Below, in pieces: positions 54,630 through 64,000 of a DNA stretch of 64,000 nt. The stretch is from Erwinia sp. S63 (GTDB taxonomy: Bacteria; Pseudomonadota; Gammaproteobacteria; Enterobacterales; Enterobacteriaceae), in assembly GCF_016625195.1 (NCBI RefSeq), contig NZ_JACVUP010000012.1, forward strand, positions 159,383 through 223,382. The letters run 5' to 3'. The position numbers were made by a program, and so were the translations under genes. Below the pieces are notes generated by a model that saw nothing but the letters and a program-made list of their open reading frames with translations, searched no databases and had not been told where the DNA came from. How positions within the stretch are numbered: the first letter of the stretch is position 1; every line of letters starts with the position of its first letter.

Positions 54630-55724
54630 TTAAATCAGGTCATTACTGACTTGCGTCAGCTTAGGCAAATCTTCCCAGGCGAGTATGGTATTACGTCCCT
54701 GATTCTTCGCTACGTATAATGCGCGGTCAGCATTCGCCACCGCCTGGTCAAACTCATCGCCAAAAATGGGGGCGATACCGGCACTGATGGTAACGTGGGT
54801 GGAGACCTTTTCATTGAAGCGATGCGGAATCTCGAGGTCCACCACGTACTGACGAATGCGCTCGGCCAGTTTCATCGCAATCGAGGCATTAACGTTGGTC
54901 ATCAGCACCAGAAACTCTTCACCACCATAGCGCGTAACCACATCGCGCGAACGCACCGCATCACGAATCGCCACCGATACCCGCGCCAGTGCCTGATCGC
55001 CCATCGCGTGACCGTAGTTGTCGTTGTAGGCTTTGAAGTGGTCGATATCCAGTAGCAGCACGTAATGGCTGCCCGCGTGGTTTTCCAGGATGGTGTCGAG
55101 GCGATTTTTCAGGCCGCGACGGTTATATAAACCGGTGAGCGGATCCAGCATACTCAAATCGCTGAAACTCTCTTTTTCTTCATACAACTGGCTCACCAGC
55201 CGTCGGGTAAAAGTATCAAAACGGCGACGCATTAAATGATGGAGTGAAAAACCGATTAACGGCAGGGCAATAGTGAATATGATCATCACTAAATGCTGTC
55301 CATCATCCAATAACAGTACGGTTAATACCGGAGGTATAATGTGTAAACAGAATGCAATCAAATAATCACTCAGCGCGATAGCACTGATAAAGAATACGCT
55401 TAACAGACTGATTATTAAAAAACTGCCATCAAAATAAAAAACCTGATGATATCTGTGGTTAATGTGCCACGCCCACAGTGCGCCTAATATCATGGCGACA
55501 GGATTTAATAGCGGTAATTTCCGTTTTGGCATCATCAGACAAACGCTGAGCAAAGTCAGGCTGAAAGCCGCGACAATGCCTACGGGCAGCGATCTCACCG
55601 GGCTATCGGTGCCTAAAAACGGTAACAAGCAAAAAAGCGAAACGGCGACATTTAAAAACAAAAAGAGCATCAGCGAAAGCCGATATTTGCTGTGTTTCAA
55701 CTCATCATAAGATTGTAATTTCAT
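54630..55724 (-). CDS. Membrane diguanylate cyclase (GGDEF)
   Basis: The 364-residue product has about six N-terminal transmembrane helices (MASE-like sensor, residues 15-165), a short coiled linker and a GGDEF domain with the active-site variant GGEEF at 267-271. The inhibitory I-site RxxD is present at the correct spacing (R258-S-R-D261). It should make cyclic di-GMP, which favours sessile life and opposes motility. The sensed signal is unknown. Confidence 0.92.
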   Translation of the reverse strand: MKLQSYDELKHSKYRLSLMLFLFLNVAVSLFCLLPFLGTDSPVRSLPVGIVAAFSLTLLSVCLMMPKRKLPLLNPVAMILGALWAWHINHRYHQVFYFDGSFLIISLLSVFFISAIALSDYLIAFCLHIIPPVLTVLLLDDGQHLVMIIFTIALPLIGFSLHHLMRRRFDTFTRRLVSQLYEEKESFSDLSMLDPLTGLYNRRGLKNRLDTILENHAGSHYVLLLDIDHFKAYNDNYGHAMGDQALARVSVAIRDAVRSRDVVTRYGGEEFLVLMTNVNASIAMKLAERIRQYVVDLEIPHRFNEKVSTHVTISAGIAPIFGDEFDQAVANADRALYVAKNQGRNTILAWEDLPKLTQVSNDLI

Positions 55725-55953
55725 TATTATTACTCTTCACAGCCCTGAAATATCAAAGCGCTACCCGTGGGAAATACTCCCGCAAATCGGATAGTGAGCA
55801 CGTTATTGACGTGTTATCGAAATAGTTATCGGCGGCAATTTAGCATTTTCCAGTAAATCTGTCATCCAACGCGTCCCGCAATAAAAAATTCGCTGCAAGA
55901 TGAGAAATATTGTCATATGATAATACGAATATTTATCATTTGAGGGTTGCGCG

Positions 55954-56238
55954 ATGATCATGGCGATGTTGGCTGCCTGCGGCTTGTGGGGTGTGAGCTG
56001 GATGATGGGTAAACGTCTGGACAGTGGCTGGGGGGTATTGCTGCCCTGTGCCGCCTTACCGATATTTGCGCTGTGGGAACCCAGCTTTAGCCAATGGCGC
56101 GTGGTGATGATCGTTGCGCTGTTGATGACAGTGGTGATGTTATTCCATCATCGTCTGCGTCACTATTTGCTGCTGCCTTCTTGTCTGGCATTGGCGGGCG
56201 GGGCGGCGGCGGTCACCGTGAATTTCCATATCATCTGA
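55954..56238 (+). CDS. yjjZ: DUF1435 membrane protein (YjjZ-like)
   Basis: A 94-residue protein with three to four hydrophobic segments and the DUF1435 pattern (GWGVLLPCAALPIFALWEP). It holds the yjjZ position between fhuF and rsmC in E. coli. GAGGG precedes ATG 55954. Function unknown. Confidence 0.75.
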   Translation: MIMAMLAACGLWGVSWMMGKRLDSGWGVLLPCAALPIFALWEPSFSQWRVVMIVALLMTVVMLFHHRLRHYLLLPSCLALAGGAAAVTVNFHII

Positions 56239-56347
56239 TCCTGTTTTCAGGATAACAGAAACGACAACATCACGCTGAGTGCGTGATATTTTCTTTTGAT
56301 TCAAATGGGGATTTTACGACCAGAAGGGTCAGGCAATTCAGACAACG

Positions 56348-56434
56348 TGGTGCGAAGGGAGGGACTTGAACCCTCACGTCCGTAAGAACACTAACACCTG
56401 AAGCTAGCGCGTCTACCAATTCCGCCACCATCGC
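56348..56434 (-). tRNA. tRNA-Leu (anticodon CAG)
   Basis: 87 bases including encoded CCA. The sequence GCTAGCTTCAGGTGTTAG gives anticodon CAG; the long variable arm and GGTTCAAGTCC T-loop are typical class II tRNA-Leu. Position 5-68 is a U-U mismatch in the acceptor stem; E. coli leuQPV copies also lack a Watson-Crick pair there. Confidence 0.95.
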
Positions 56435-56464
56435 TCAGTGCTATGATATAAACTTTGTGATTAT

Positions 56465-56551
56465 TGGTGCGAGGGGAGGGACTTGAACCCTCACGTCCGT
56501 AAGGACACTAACACCTGAAGCTAGCGCGTCTACCAATTCCGCCACCGTCGC
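56465..56551 (-). tRNA. tRNA-Leu (anticodon CAG), second copy
   Basis: 87 bases including CCA, nearly identical to the neighbouring copy, 30 bases away. It has C-C at position 5-68 and one change in the variable arm. E. coli has three such copies at this site (leuQPV). Confidence 0.95.
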
Positions 56552-56692
56552 GTACCATGCAACACCCTAAAGTATTGCTAACCACGGAGGCGCATTCTAG
56601 AGATTTTACTCTTTGCGTCAATACATATTTCACGACGATGAAACGATTGCTGCAAAAAACAACATTTTCACCGTCATGAAGATCAAAATGCG

Positions 56693-57727
56693 TTATTTAC
56701 GCGTTTTAGCACCGCGACCGTACACCGCACGGTACACCTTAAAGCGTCCAGTCTGCGCCAGCACTTCGTGGTTGCCGAAGGTCTCATCCAGAATCTGCGG
56801 ATAAGGCAGGAAGGCGTTGGCGACAATACGCAGTTCACCGCCGCTGTTCAGATGCTTCAGCGCACCACGAATCAGCGTGTTGGCCGCATCGAGGCTGGTT
56901 TGCAGGCCATCATGGAACGGTGGGTTGGAGATGATCATATCGAAGCGGCCGGTGACATCCGAGAAGACGTTACTGGCGAACACTTCACCTTCAAGTTCGT
57001 TGGCGGCCAGCGTCAGTTTACTGGCTTCAATCGCTGCGGCGTGTACATCACACAGCCACAAACGGATGCGTGGAGAGATTTGCGCCATCACGGTGGCCAG
57101 CACGCCACTGCCACAGCCGATATCCAGCACTTTGCCACGGAAGTGCGGCTCCAGCGTGGAGAGTAGCAGATCGCTACCAATATCCAGTCCATCGCGGCTG
57201 AAGACGCCCGGCAACGTATGGATGGTAAGGTGCTCGATCATGTAAGTATTGCCGTAGCTGCTGGCATCAAAGGTTGGCTGTGTATCCAGACGACCATGAT
57301 AGAGACCGCAACGACGCGCGCTGTCGACTTTTTCCAGTTTCGCCCACTCTTCCAGCATGCCTTCTGCACTGCGCACGCCGCTGCGGTTTTCACCGACCAC
57401 GAAGATATCGCAGCCAACCGGCATCAGTGACAGCAGATTTTGCAGCTGAAACTGCGCTTCCGGCTTGTTCTTCGTCCAGAAGTAAACCAGCGTATCGCAG
57501 CCTTCAACATCGGCGGCAGTGGCCACCATGCTGTAAACTGCACGTTCACCGAGGCGACGGCTCAGGTTCTGCCAGTGATGGTACTGCTGGGTGTGCACGC
57601 GCGATGATGCGGTTTCCAGCTGGGCGGGCAGGTCATCCTGCAGGTCGCCAGCAAACAAAACATGGCGGGCGGTAAATTCATCACTGTGGCGCAGAATGAC
57701 TTCGCTGGCCGGGGTAAAAGCAGACAT
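56693..57727 (-). CDS. rsmC: 16S rRNA G1207 methyltransferase RsmC
   Basis: The 344-residue product has the SAM-binding GxGxG ([15 protein letters not shown]), the catalytic NPPF motif ([10 protein letters not shown]) and the N-terminal degenerate methyltransferase domain. It methylates guanine 1207 of 16S rRNA. It diverges from holD as in E. coli. Confidence 0.95.
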   Translation of the reverse strand: MSAFTPASEVILRHSDEFTARHVLFAGDLQDDLPAQLETASSRVHTQQYHHWQNLSRRLGERAVYSMVATAADVEGCDTLVYFWTKNKPEAQFQLQNLLSLMPVGCDIFVVGENRSGVRSAEGMLEEWAKLEKVDSARRCGLYHGRLDTQPTFDASSYGNTYMIEHLTIHTLPGVFSRDGLDIGSDLLLSTLEPHFRGKVLDIGCGSGVLATVMAQISPRIRLWLCDVHAAAIEASKLTLAANELEGEVFASNVFSDVTGRFDMIISNPPFHDGLQTSLDAANTLIRGALKHLNSGGELRIVANAFLPYPQILDETFGNHEVLAQTGRFKVYRAVYGRGAKTRK

Positions 57728-57833
57728 GGAACGCTCCTGTTAAATCAGAGCGGGGATTATAGTGCTTTGTTGGCGCATGTTCGATGGGTTTGCTAGCATA
57801 GCGTCGCATTCTGGCAGCATAACGGGTAATAGC

Positions 57834-58244
57834 ATGAGCACAAGGCGCGACTGGCTTCTACAGCAAATGGGGATCACGCAGTATCAATTGCGGCGTCCGC
57901 GCGTGCTGCAGGGCGAAATTGCCGTGACGCTGGCCCCGGATACCCGTCTGGTGATGGTGGCCGAACATGCGCCCGCGCTGCAGGAACCCTTGATTCGCGA
58001 TGTCCTGCGTGCCCTGAATATTCAGCCTTCGCAGGTGATGACGCTCACGCCAGAGCAGCTGCCGATGCTGCCCGAACAGGTCGATTGTGCGGGTTGGCTT
58101 CTGGGCGTCGAGAGCGAGTACACTTTTAACGGCATCACCTTCTCCACCGCCGTTTTCAACGAATTAATCAGCAGCGGCGCGGCAAAACGCGCCCTGTGGC
58201 AACAGATGTGTAACCATGACAGCCATCTCTTTAGTCACCCCTGA
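57834..58244 (+). CDS. holD: DNA polymerase III psi subunit HolD
   Basis: HolD joins the clamp loader to the chi subunit and single-strand-binding protein. ATG 57834 gives 136 residues (E. coli 137), with the N-terminal chi-binding segment RRDWLLQQMGITQYQLRRP. Upstream in-frame starts are rejected. It overlaps rimI by 29 bases. Confidence 0.92.
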   Translation: MSTRRDWLLQQMGITQYQLRRPRVLQGEIAVTLAPDTRLVMVAEHAPALQEPLIRDVLRALNIQPSQVMTLTPEQLPMLPEQVDCAGWLLGVESEYTFNGITFSTAVFNELISSGAAKRALWQQMCNHDSHLFSHP

Positions 58245-58656
58245 AGACCAGCCGCAGCTGCTGGCCATTGAACGTCGCAGCCACGCCTTTCCGTGGAGCG
58301 AGCAGACGTTTGCCAGTAATCAGGGCGAACGTTTTGTGAATTATCGTCTGGAAGCCGAGGGTAAACTGGCGGGATTCGCCATCACCCAGGTGGTATTGGA
58401 TGAGGCCTCGCTGTTCAACATTGCGGTCGACCCGGATTTCCAGCGCCGCGGCTTTGCGCGCCAGCTGTTGCAGCATTTGATTGCTGAACTGGAAAAGCGC
58501 GAAGTGCTGACGCTGTGGCTGGAAGTGCGAGCCTCGAATCACCCGGCAATTGCGCTGTATGAGCAACTGGATTTCCATCAGGTCAGCGTACGACCCAACT
58601 ACTATCCCACCGCCAACGGCCGTGAAGATGCCATTATCATGGCGCTCACTCTCTAA
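58216..58656 (+). CDS. rimI: Ribosomal protein S18 alanine N-acetyltransferase RimI
   Basis: The 146-residue GNAT enzyme has the acetyl-CoA loop ([12 protein letters not shown]) and the typical C-terminal [16 protein letters not shown]. It acetylates the N-terminus of S18. The start lies inside holD, as in E. coli. Confidence 0.95.
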   Translation: MTAISLVTPEDQPQLLAIERRSHAFPWSEQTFASNQGERFVNYRLEAEGKLAGFAITQVVLDEASLFNIAVDPDFQRRGFARQLLQHLIAELEKREVLTLWLEVRASNHPAIALYEQLDFHQVSVRPNYYPTANGREDAIIMALTL

Positions 58657-58667
58657 AAAGGGACACT

Positions 58668-59351
58668 ATGTTAAACGACTGGGACTGCATCCTGTTTGAT
58701 GCGGATGACACACTTTTTCATTTTGACGGCTATGCCGGTTTACAGCGCATGTTTGCCAGCTATGACGTGCACTTCAACGATCAGGATTACGCCGATTACC
58801 AGGCGGTCAACAAACCGCTGTGGGTCGATTATCAAAACGGCACCATTTCGGCGTTGCAGCTGCAAACACGTCGTTTCACCTTGTGGGGTGAGAAACTCAG
58901 CGTCGCGCCCGAAGTGCTGAACAGCGATTTTCTCAGTGCGATGGCGGAGATCTGCCTGCCGCTGGAAGGCGCTGCCGAGCTGTTGAATGCGTTGAAAGGC
59001 AAAGTGAAGATCGCCATCATCACCAACGGTTTTACCGCTTTGCAGCAGGCGCGTCTGGAACGCACCGGTTTCCGCGAGTTCTTTGATGAGCTGGTGATCT
59101 CTGAGCAGGTCGGCGTACCGAAGCCGGATGTGGCGATTTTCGACCACACGCTGGCATTGCTCGGCAACCCGGATCGCAGCCGGGTGTTGATGGTCGGCGA
59201 TACGCCTGAATCTGACATTCTGGGCGGCATGAATGCGGGAGTGAAAACCTGCTGGATCGATCACGGTACGCGTCCGTTGCCGGAACATATTAAACCGACC
59301 TGGCAGGTGAAGACGCTGGCAGAGCTGCAAGCATTGCTGACAGAACGCTAA
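58668..59351 (+). CDS. yjjG: Pyrimidine nucleotidase YjjG (HAD family)
   Basis: The 227-residue HAD phosphatase has motif [11 protein letters not shown], motif II ITNGF and motif III/IV KPDVAIF and [16 protein letters not shown]. It hydrolyses noncanonical pyrimidine nucleotides in E. coli. prfC, its usual downstream neighbour in E. coli, is absent. Confidence 0.94.
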   Translation: MLNDWDCILFDADDTLFHFDGYAGLQRMFASYDVHFNDQDYADYQAVNKPLWVDYQNGTISALQLQTRRFTLWGEKLSVAPEVLNSDFLSAMAEICLPLEGAAELLNALKGKVKIAIITNGFTALQQARLERTGFREFFDELVISEQVGVPKPDVAIFDHTLALLGNPDRSRVLMVGDTPESDILGGMNAGVKTCWIDHGTRPLPEHIKPTWQVKTLAELQALLTER

Positions 59352-59390
59352 AAGTATCTATTCACTTTTAACGTTGTGATGATTCGAAGA

Positions 59391-59413
59391 AGCCCGCTGT
59401 GCGGGCTTTTTTT
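59391..59413 (+). terminator. Rho-independent terminator of holD-rimI-yjjG
   Basis: AGCCCGC / GCGGGCT stem with a 2-3 base loop and seven or more T residues, 40 bases after yjjG. Confidence 0.9.
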
Positions 59414-59420
59414 GTTGGAG

Positions 59421-59456
59421 AATCTATTCACGAATCTATTCATGTATCTATTCACG
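59421..59456. repeat. Three 12-bp tandem repeats near the ytjB 3' end
   Basis: AATCTATTCACG, AATCTATTCATG, TATCTATTCACG in succession; one further copy of TATCTATTCAC lies at 59355. Confidence 0.75.
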
Positions 59457-59465
59457 AGTACGTTA

Positions 59466-60149
59466 TCAGTGCTCTTTCTCTTTTTCTGGCGGCACGTTAC
59501 TGGCCGCTTCTTCTTCCTCACGTTCCTTATCCTCTTTCACCGCGCGACTGGCGGTAAGCAGGAACGGTGATTGCTGCCAGCGGGTGCGGCGGTCGCGCAG
59601 CAGGGTGCGGGTCAGGATGATGCCAATCGCCAGCGCCAGCAGCATCATCAAGCGCAAGATGTTGGTGGTGTTATCCACCTGGCGCGATTCAGTGACCAGC
59701 ACGTGGGTGTCCAGCGTTACGCGCAGGAAGCCTTGCGGTCCCTCTTTGCCTTCCAGCGGCTGCACGATTTGATGGTTGAAGTAGCTGCCGGCCCGTTTAC
59801 CATCCAGCGCCAGACGATCGCGCACATTTATGCTTTCGCCGCTGTGCGCCACCAGGCTGCCGTCGTCGGCATACACCGAGGCATCGAGAATGCGGCTGTT
59901 GTCGGTCATCTGATTAAGGATGGCTTCGATTTGCGTGCGGTTATCGTCGCTGTTATCCATCAGCGGTTTCAGGCTAAACGCTACCTGACGCGTCAGCGTA
60001 TGCGCGAGTTCTTCCACCTGCTCAGAGCGGGCCATTTGGTGGCCGAGACTGAACCAGGATGCCCCTTGCATCAGCACCACTAACAGGGCCAGCGAGATAA
60101 GAACAATCACCGTGCGATGCAGGCGAAATTTCAGTGCGGTTTTAACCAT
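59466..60149 (-). CDS. ytjB: YtjB/Smp family inner-membrane protein
   Basis: The 227-residue product has two transmembrane helices (about 12-32 and 165-185) around a periplasmic domain, with the Smp pattern (AYDDGSLVAHSGESI-like: VYADDGSLVAHSGESINVRD). It is divergent from serB, as in E. coli. Function is unknown; E. coli Smp affects growth/virulence phenotypes only weakly. Confidence 0.9.
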   Translation of the reverse strand: MVKTALKFRLHRTVIVLISLALLVVLMQGASWFSLGHQMARSEQVEELAHTLTRQVAFSLKPLMDNSDDNRTQIEAILNQMTDNSRILDASVYADDGSLVAHSGESINVRDRLALDGKRAGSYFNHQIVQPLEGKEGPQGFLRVTLDTHVLVTESRQVDNTTNILRLMMLLALAIGIILTRTLLRDRRTRWQQSPFLLTASRAVKEDKEREEEEAASNVPPEKEKEH

Positions 60150-60256
60150 CAGAAACCCGTGTGACGTAACAGCAGAAAGGCTGGCAATTATGTTGCCAGA
60201 ACCCGCGCAGACAAGGTAGCCTCTTGCGTGGTTTTGTTGTCCCTACAGGAGCTGTA

Positions 60257-61234
60257 ATGCCAAATCGTCTTACCTGGTGCGATCTGCCCGCCGATGTTTC
60301 ACTCTGGCCGGGTCTACCCCTTTCTCTCAGCGGTGATGAAGTGATGCCGCTGGATTACCGTGCCGGTCGGACTGGCTGGTTGCTGTATGGGCGCGGACTC
60401 GATAAACAAAAACTGACCGATTATCAGCATCTGCTGGGTGCGGCGATGGTGATCGTCAGTGCCTGGAATGTCGATGAGTATCAGGTGGTTCGTCTGGCCG
60501 GTTCGCTGACGCCCCGTGCGACCAAACTGGCGCACGACGCGGGATTTGATGTGGCGCCGCTTGGCAAGATCCCGCATTTGAAAACCCCTGGATTGCTGGT
60601 GATGGACATGGATTCCACCGCCATTCAGATCGAATGCATCGATGAGATCGCCAAACTGGCGGGCTGCGGCGAGCAGGTGTCAGAAGTGACCGAACGCGCG
60701 ATGCGCGGCGAGTTGGACTTCAAAGCCAGCCTGCGTGAGCGCGTGGCAAAACTGGCGGGCGCTGATGCCAACATCCTTAAGCAGGTGCGTGATACGCTGC
60801 CTCTGATGCCGGGCCTGACCACGCTGGTACATAAACTGCAGGCGCTGGGCTGGCAGGTGGCGATTGCCTCCGGCGGCTTCACTTACTACGCCGACCATCT
60901 GCGTCAGACATTGCATCTGGCTGCGGCCGTCGCCAATGAGCTGGAAATGCGCGATGGCAAGCTGACGGGCGAAGTGCTGGGACAGATTGTTGATGCCCAA
61001 TTTAAAGCCGATACCCTGAAGAATCTCGCTGAACGTCATGAAATCGCGCCAGAACAAACAGTTGCGATCGGCGACGGTGCCAACGATCTGCCGATGATTA
61101 AGGCAGCGGGATTGGGTATTGCTTACCATGCTAAACCGAAAGTGAATGAGCAGGCGTCGATCATTATCCGCCATGCCGATTTGATGGGTGTGTTCTGCAT
61201 TCTGACCGGTAGCCTGATTCACGAAGAGCGTTAA
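60257..61234 (+). CDS. serB: Phosphoserine phosphatase SerB
   Basis: Last step of serine synthesis. ATG 60257 (AGGAG 6 bases upstream) gives 325 residues: an N-terminal ACT-like domain, then a HAD domain with motif I MDMDSTA, motif II ASGGFT and motif III/IV GDGANDLPMI. Upstream in-frame start at 60224 is rejected. Confidence 0.96.
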   Translation: MPNRLTWCDLPADVSLWPGLPLSLSGDEVMPLDYRAGRTGWLLYGRGLDKQKLTDYQHLLGAAMVIVSAWNVDEYQVVRLAGSLTPRATKLAHDAGFDVAPLGKIPHLKTPGLLVMDMDSTAIQIECIDEIAKLAGCGEQVSEVTERAMRGELDFKASLRERVAKLAGADANILKQVRDTLPLMPGLTTLVHKLQALGWQVAIASGGFTYYADHLRQTLHLAAAVANELEMRDGKLTGEVLGQIVDAQFKADTLKNLAERHEIAPEQTVAIGDGANDLPMIKAAGLGIAYHAKPKVNEQASIIIRHADLMGVFCILTGSLIHEER

Positions 61235-61247
61235 CTGAGGATTTGAT

Positions 61248-62630
61248 TTGGCCAAAGCGGCAAAACGCGCCTTCGTTTGTAACGAGTGCGGCGCAGACTA
61301 TCCACGCTGGCAGGGGCAATGCAGCGCCTGCAACGCGTGGAACACCATCACCGAGGTGCGTATTGCCGCCTCGCCTGCGGCAGCGCGTAACGAGCGCCTG
61401 AGTGGCTATGCGGGCAGCGCGGGGCCCAGCCGGGTGCAGAAGCTGTCCGAAATCAGCCTCGAAGCCGTGCCGCGTTTCTCCACCAGCTTCAAAGAGTTTG
61501 ACCGCGTGCTCGGCGGCGGTGTGGTGCCGGGCAGTGCGATTTTGATCGGTGGTAATCCGGGTGCCGGTAAATCGACGCTGCTGTTGCAGGTGATGTGTAA
61601 GCTGTCGGAAGGGATGAAAACCCTGTACGTCACCGGCGAAGAATCACTGCAACAGGTAGCGATGCGCGCCCATCGTCTGGGATTGCCCACTGAAAACCTG
61701 AACATGTTGTCGGAAACCAGTATCGAGCAGATCTGTCTGATCGCCGAGCAGGAGCAGCCGAAACTGATGGTGATCGACTCGATCCAGGTGATGCATATGG
61801 CGGATATCCAGTCTTCGCCCGGCAGCGTAGCGCAGGTGCGTGAAACCGCCGCTTACCTGACGCGCTTTGCCAAAACGCGCGGCGTGGCGATTGTGATGGT
61901 CGGCCACGTGACCAAAGACGGCTCGCTGGCAGGTCCAAAGGTGCTGGAGCACTGCATCGACTGTTCGGTGATGCTGGATGGCGATGCCGATTCACGCTTC
62001 CGCACGCTGCGCAGCCATAAAAACCGCTTCGGTGCGGTGAATGAATTAGGCGTGTTCGCCATGACCGAACAGGGCATGCGTGAAATCAGTAACCCATCCG
62101 CCATTTTCCTGTCACGCGGCGATGAAGTTACCGCCGGCAGTTCGGTGATGGTGGTGTGGGAAGGCTCGCGTCCGCTGCTGGTGGAGATTCAGGCGCTGGT
62201 GGATCACTCGATGATGGGCAACCCGCGTCGTGTCGCTGTCGGTCTGGAGCAGAACCGTCTGGCGATTCTGCTGGCGGTGCTGCATCGCCACGGCGGCTTG
62301 CAGATGGCGGACCAGGATGTGTTCGTCAACGTGGTCGGCGGTGTCAAAGTGACGGAAACCAGTGCCGATTTGGCGTTACTGCTGGCGATGGTCTCCAGCC
62401 TGCGCGATCGTCCGTTGCCGCAGGATCTGGTGATCTTCGGTGAAGTGGGGCTGGCAGGAGAAATTCGTCCGGTGCCAAGCGGACAGGAGCGTATTTCTGA
62501 AGCCGCCAAGCACGGCTTTAAGCGGGCGATTGTGCCTGCGGGCAATGCGCCGAAGAAAGCGATTGAAGGCATGAAGGTGTATAGCGCGAAGAAGCTGGCG
62601 GATGCGCTGGCGATATTTGACGAGCTGTAA
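61248..62630 (+). CDS. radA: DNA repair/branch migration ATPase RadA
   Basis: RadA promotes branch migration in recombination. The 460-residue product has the C4 zinc finger (CNECGADYPRWQGQCSAC), a RecA-like domain with Walker A GNPGAGKST, the KNRFG motif and a C-terminal Lon-like domain. The start is TTG 61248, supported by GAGGAT upstream and the exact 460-residue E. coli length. Confidence 0.96.
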   Translation: MAKAAKRAFVCNECGADYPRWQGQCSACNAWNTITEVRIAASPAAARNERLSGYAGSAGPSRVQKLSEISLEAVPRFSTSFKEFDRVLGGGVVPGSAILIGGNPGAGKSTLLLQVMCKLSEGMKTLYVTGEESLQQVAMRAHRLGLPTENLNMLSETSIEQICLIAEQEQPKLMVIDSIQVMHMADIQSSPGSVAQVRETAAYLTRFAKTRGVAIVMVGHVTKDGSLAGPKVLEHCIDCSVMLDGDADSRFRTLRSHKNRFGAVNELGVFAMTEQGMREISNPSAIFLSRGDEVTAGSSVMVVWEGSRPLLVEIQALVDHSMMGNPRRVAVGLEQNRLAILLAVLHRHGGLQMADQDVFVNVVGGVKVTETSADLALLLAMVSSLRDRPLPQDLVIFGEVGLAGEIRPVPSGQERISEAAKHGFKRAIVPAGNAPKKAIEGMKVYSAKKLADALAIFDEL

Positions 62631-62692
62631 TCTCGCCAGGGCGGCATACATGTCGCCCCACCCCCCATTATTTCCCATGCAGGAGGCACTAA

Positions 62693-63919
62693 ATGTCATC
62701 GTTCGACTACCTGAAAACTGCCATACGCCAGCAGGGCCATACGCTGCAGCAGGTTGCAGATGCCAGCGGGATGACCAAAGGCTACTTAAGCCAGTTGCTG
62801 AATGCCAAAATCAAAAGCCCGAGCGCGCAGAAGCTGGAAGCGCTGCACCGTTTTCTTGGGCTGGAATTCCCGCGTCGTGACAAAACCGTTGGCGTGGTGT
62901 TCGGTAAGTTTTACCCGTTGCATACCGGCCATATCTATCTTATCCAGCGTGCGTGTAGTCAGGTGGATGAGCTGCACATCATCATGGGGCATGACGATCC
63001 GCGCGATCGCGAGCTGTTTGAAAACAGTGCCATGTCGCAACAGCCGACCGTCAGCGATCGCCTGCGCTGGTTGTTACAGACCTTCAAGTACCAGAAGAAC
63101 ATCCGCATCCACTCGTTTGATGAAGAGGGGATCGAACCTTATCCACACGGCTGGGATGTGTGGAGCGAAGGGGTAAAGAAATTCCTCTCAGAGCAGGGGA
63201 TTGAACCGGATTGCATTTACACCAGTGAAGAGCCGGATGCGGCGATGTATCAACAGCATCTCGGCATTTCGACAGTGGTGATCGATCCCAACCGATCCTT
63301 TATGAACATCAGCGGTGGGCAGATTCGCCAGGATCCGTTCCGCTACTGGGAATATATTCCCACCGAAGTGAAGCCGTTCTTCGTGCGCACTGTGGCGATC
63401 CTTGGCGGTGAATCCAGCGGAAAATCGACGCTGGTCAACAAGCTGGCGAATATCTTCAATACCACCAGCGCGTGGGAATATGGCCGCGATTATGTCTTCT
63501 CGCACCTCGGTGGCGATGAGATGGCGCTGCAGTATTCAGACTACGACAAGATTGCCTTAGGGCAGGCGCAGTACATTGATTTCGCGGTGAAATACGCCAG
63601 CAAAGTGGCGTTTATCGATACCGACTTTGTCACCACGCAGGCGTTTTGCCTCAAGTATGAAGGGCGCGAGCATCCGTTCGTGCAGGCGCTGATCGATGAG
63701 TACCGTTTCGATCTGGTAATCTTGCTGGAGAACAATGTGCCGTGGGTGGCTGACGGTTTGCGCAGCCTCGGCAGCTCAATGGATCGCCGCGAATTCCAGT
63801 CGATGCTGGTGACCATGCTGCGTGAAAACAATATCGACTTTGTCCATGTCAAAGAGGATGACTACGATACGCGCTTCCTGCGCTGCGTTGAGTTAGTGAA
63901 AGAGATGTTGGGCGCTTAA
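62693..63919 (+). CDS. nadR: NadR: NAD repressor / NMN adenylyltransferase / ribosylnicotinamide kinase
   Basis: The 408-residue trifunctional protein has an N-terminal helix-turn-helix (QQVADASGMTKGYLSQLLN), an adenylyltransferase domain with GKFYPLHTGHIYLI and a C-terminal kinase with Walker A GGESSGKST. AGGAGG precedes ATG 62693. E. coli NadR is 410 residues and has the same place after radA. Confidence 0.97.
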   Translation: MSSFDYLKTAIRQQGHTLQQVADASGMTKGYLSQLLNAKIKSPSAQKLEALHRFLGLEFPRRDKTVGVVFGKFYPLHTGHIYLIQRACSQVDELHIIMGHDDPRDRELFENSAMSQQPTVSDRLRWLLQTFKYQKNIRIHSFDEEGIEPYPHGWDVWSEGVKKFLSEQGIEPDCIYTSEEPDAAMYQQHLGISTVVIDPNRSFMNISGGQIRQDPFRYWEYIPTEVKPFFVRTVAILGGESSGKSTLVNKLANIFNTTSAWEYGRDYVFSHLGGDEMALQYSDYDKIALGQAQYIDFAVKYASKVAFIDTDFVTTQAFCLKYEGREHPFVQALIDEYRFDLVILLENNVPWVADGLRSLGSSMDRREFQSMLVTMLRENNIDFVHVKEDDYDTRFLRCVELVKEMLGA

Positions 63920-64000
63920 GCGCCAGCGATAAAAAAGGCGCCGATCGGCCTGACGGTTCCCCATAAATAAAGACAGGCATAGAAGGTTGTGATCTACTTA

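Noticed and set aside
56348..56551. tRNA-Leu genes as the attachment site of an integrated island
   Set aside because: No integrase gene, no displaced tRNA 3'-end copy seen in the window, and the flanking genes keep the E. coli order.

Overview
The window looks like chromosomal DNA of an enterobacterium, most likely Erwiniaceae (Pantoea/Erwinia-like). This rests on Escherichia-type protein families throughout, the opgB, fhuF-yjjZ-tRNA-Leu-rsmC-holD-rimI-yjjG and ytjB-serB-radA-nadR neighbourhoods of the E. coli 98-100 min region, and moderately high G+C coding sequence. The genus assignment is inference.

Region 1 (1-29335) is one compact flagellar and chemotaxis super-locus: 3' end of fliH, fliIJKLMNOPQR, a divergent ToxR/ToxS-like membrane regulator pair, fliC (minus), fliDST, flgNMA (minus), flgBCDEF, a flgG-flgK chimera, flgL, one chemoreceptor, fliA, flhDC, motAB and cheAW. 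Export apparatus, C-ring, rod, hook, cap, filament, chaperones, anti-sigma and sigma factors, master regulator, stator and part of the chemotaxis core are contiguous. fliEFG presumably lie to the left. flhBA and cheRBYZ are not in the window. The most striking point is an in-frame fusion at 18357-20246: the first ~190 codons of flgG run directly into codon ~107 of flgK, so flgH, flgI, flgJ (L ring, P ring, rod cap/muramidase) and both broken gene halves are missing. Every other gene here reads intact. The locus is therefore predicted to be arrested or dependent on a second flagellar system, unless the chimera has a role of its own or the join is an assembly error.

Region 2 (29416-47567) is a mixed accessory stretch: a DUF1493 protein, a DUF4411 PIN toxin with an XRE-ImmA/IrrE partner, a DUF1176 protein, a YecA-like SEC-C protein, a 2-oxoglutarate/Fe(II) oxygenase next to an orphan MetQ-like binding protein, a serine-hydrolase lipoprotein, an RcnB-like protein, a divergent MocR regulator/GNAT pair, a heptad-repeat coiled-coil membrane protein, opgB, a divergent tautomerase/LysR pair, a capsule-synthesis-type glycosyltransferase with a good RcsAB-box candidate upstream, a YncE-like beta-propeller and a histidine phosphatase.

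Region 3 (47568-53129) looks like a nucleoside uptake and hydrolysis cluster: MFS transporter, LacI-family repressor, nucleoside hydrolase and a second MFS transporter. An 18-bp perfect palindrome, a long structured leader and a 16-bp perfect inverted repeat lie around the first two genes.

Region 4 (53126-64000) is core chromosome: a YbaK-family deacylase, fhuF with a Fur box, a GGEEF diguanylate cyclase, yjjZ, two tRNA-Leu(CAG) genes, rsmC, holD-rimI-yjjG, ytjB, and serB-radA-nadR. Start sites were re-chosen where ribosome-binding sites or family length favoured an internal codon (fliI, fliJ, fliK, fliL, fliN, fliQ, fliA, flhD, cheA, flgA, opgB, serB and others).
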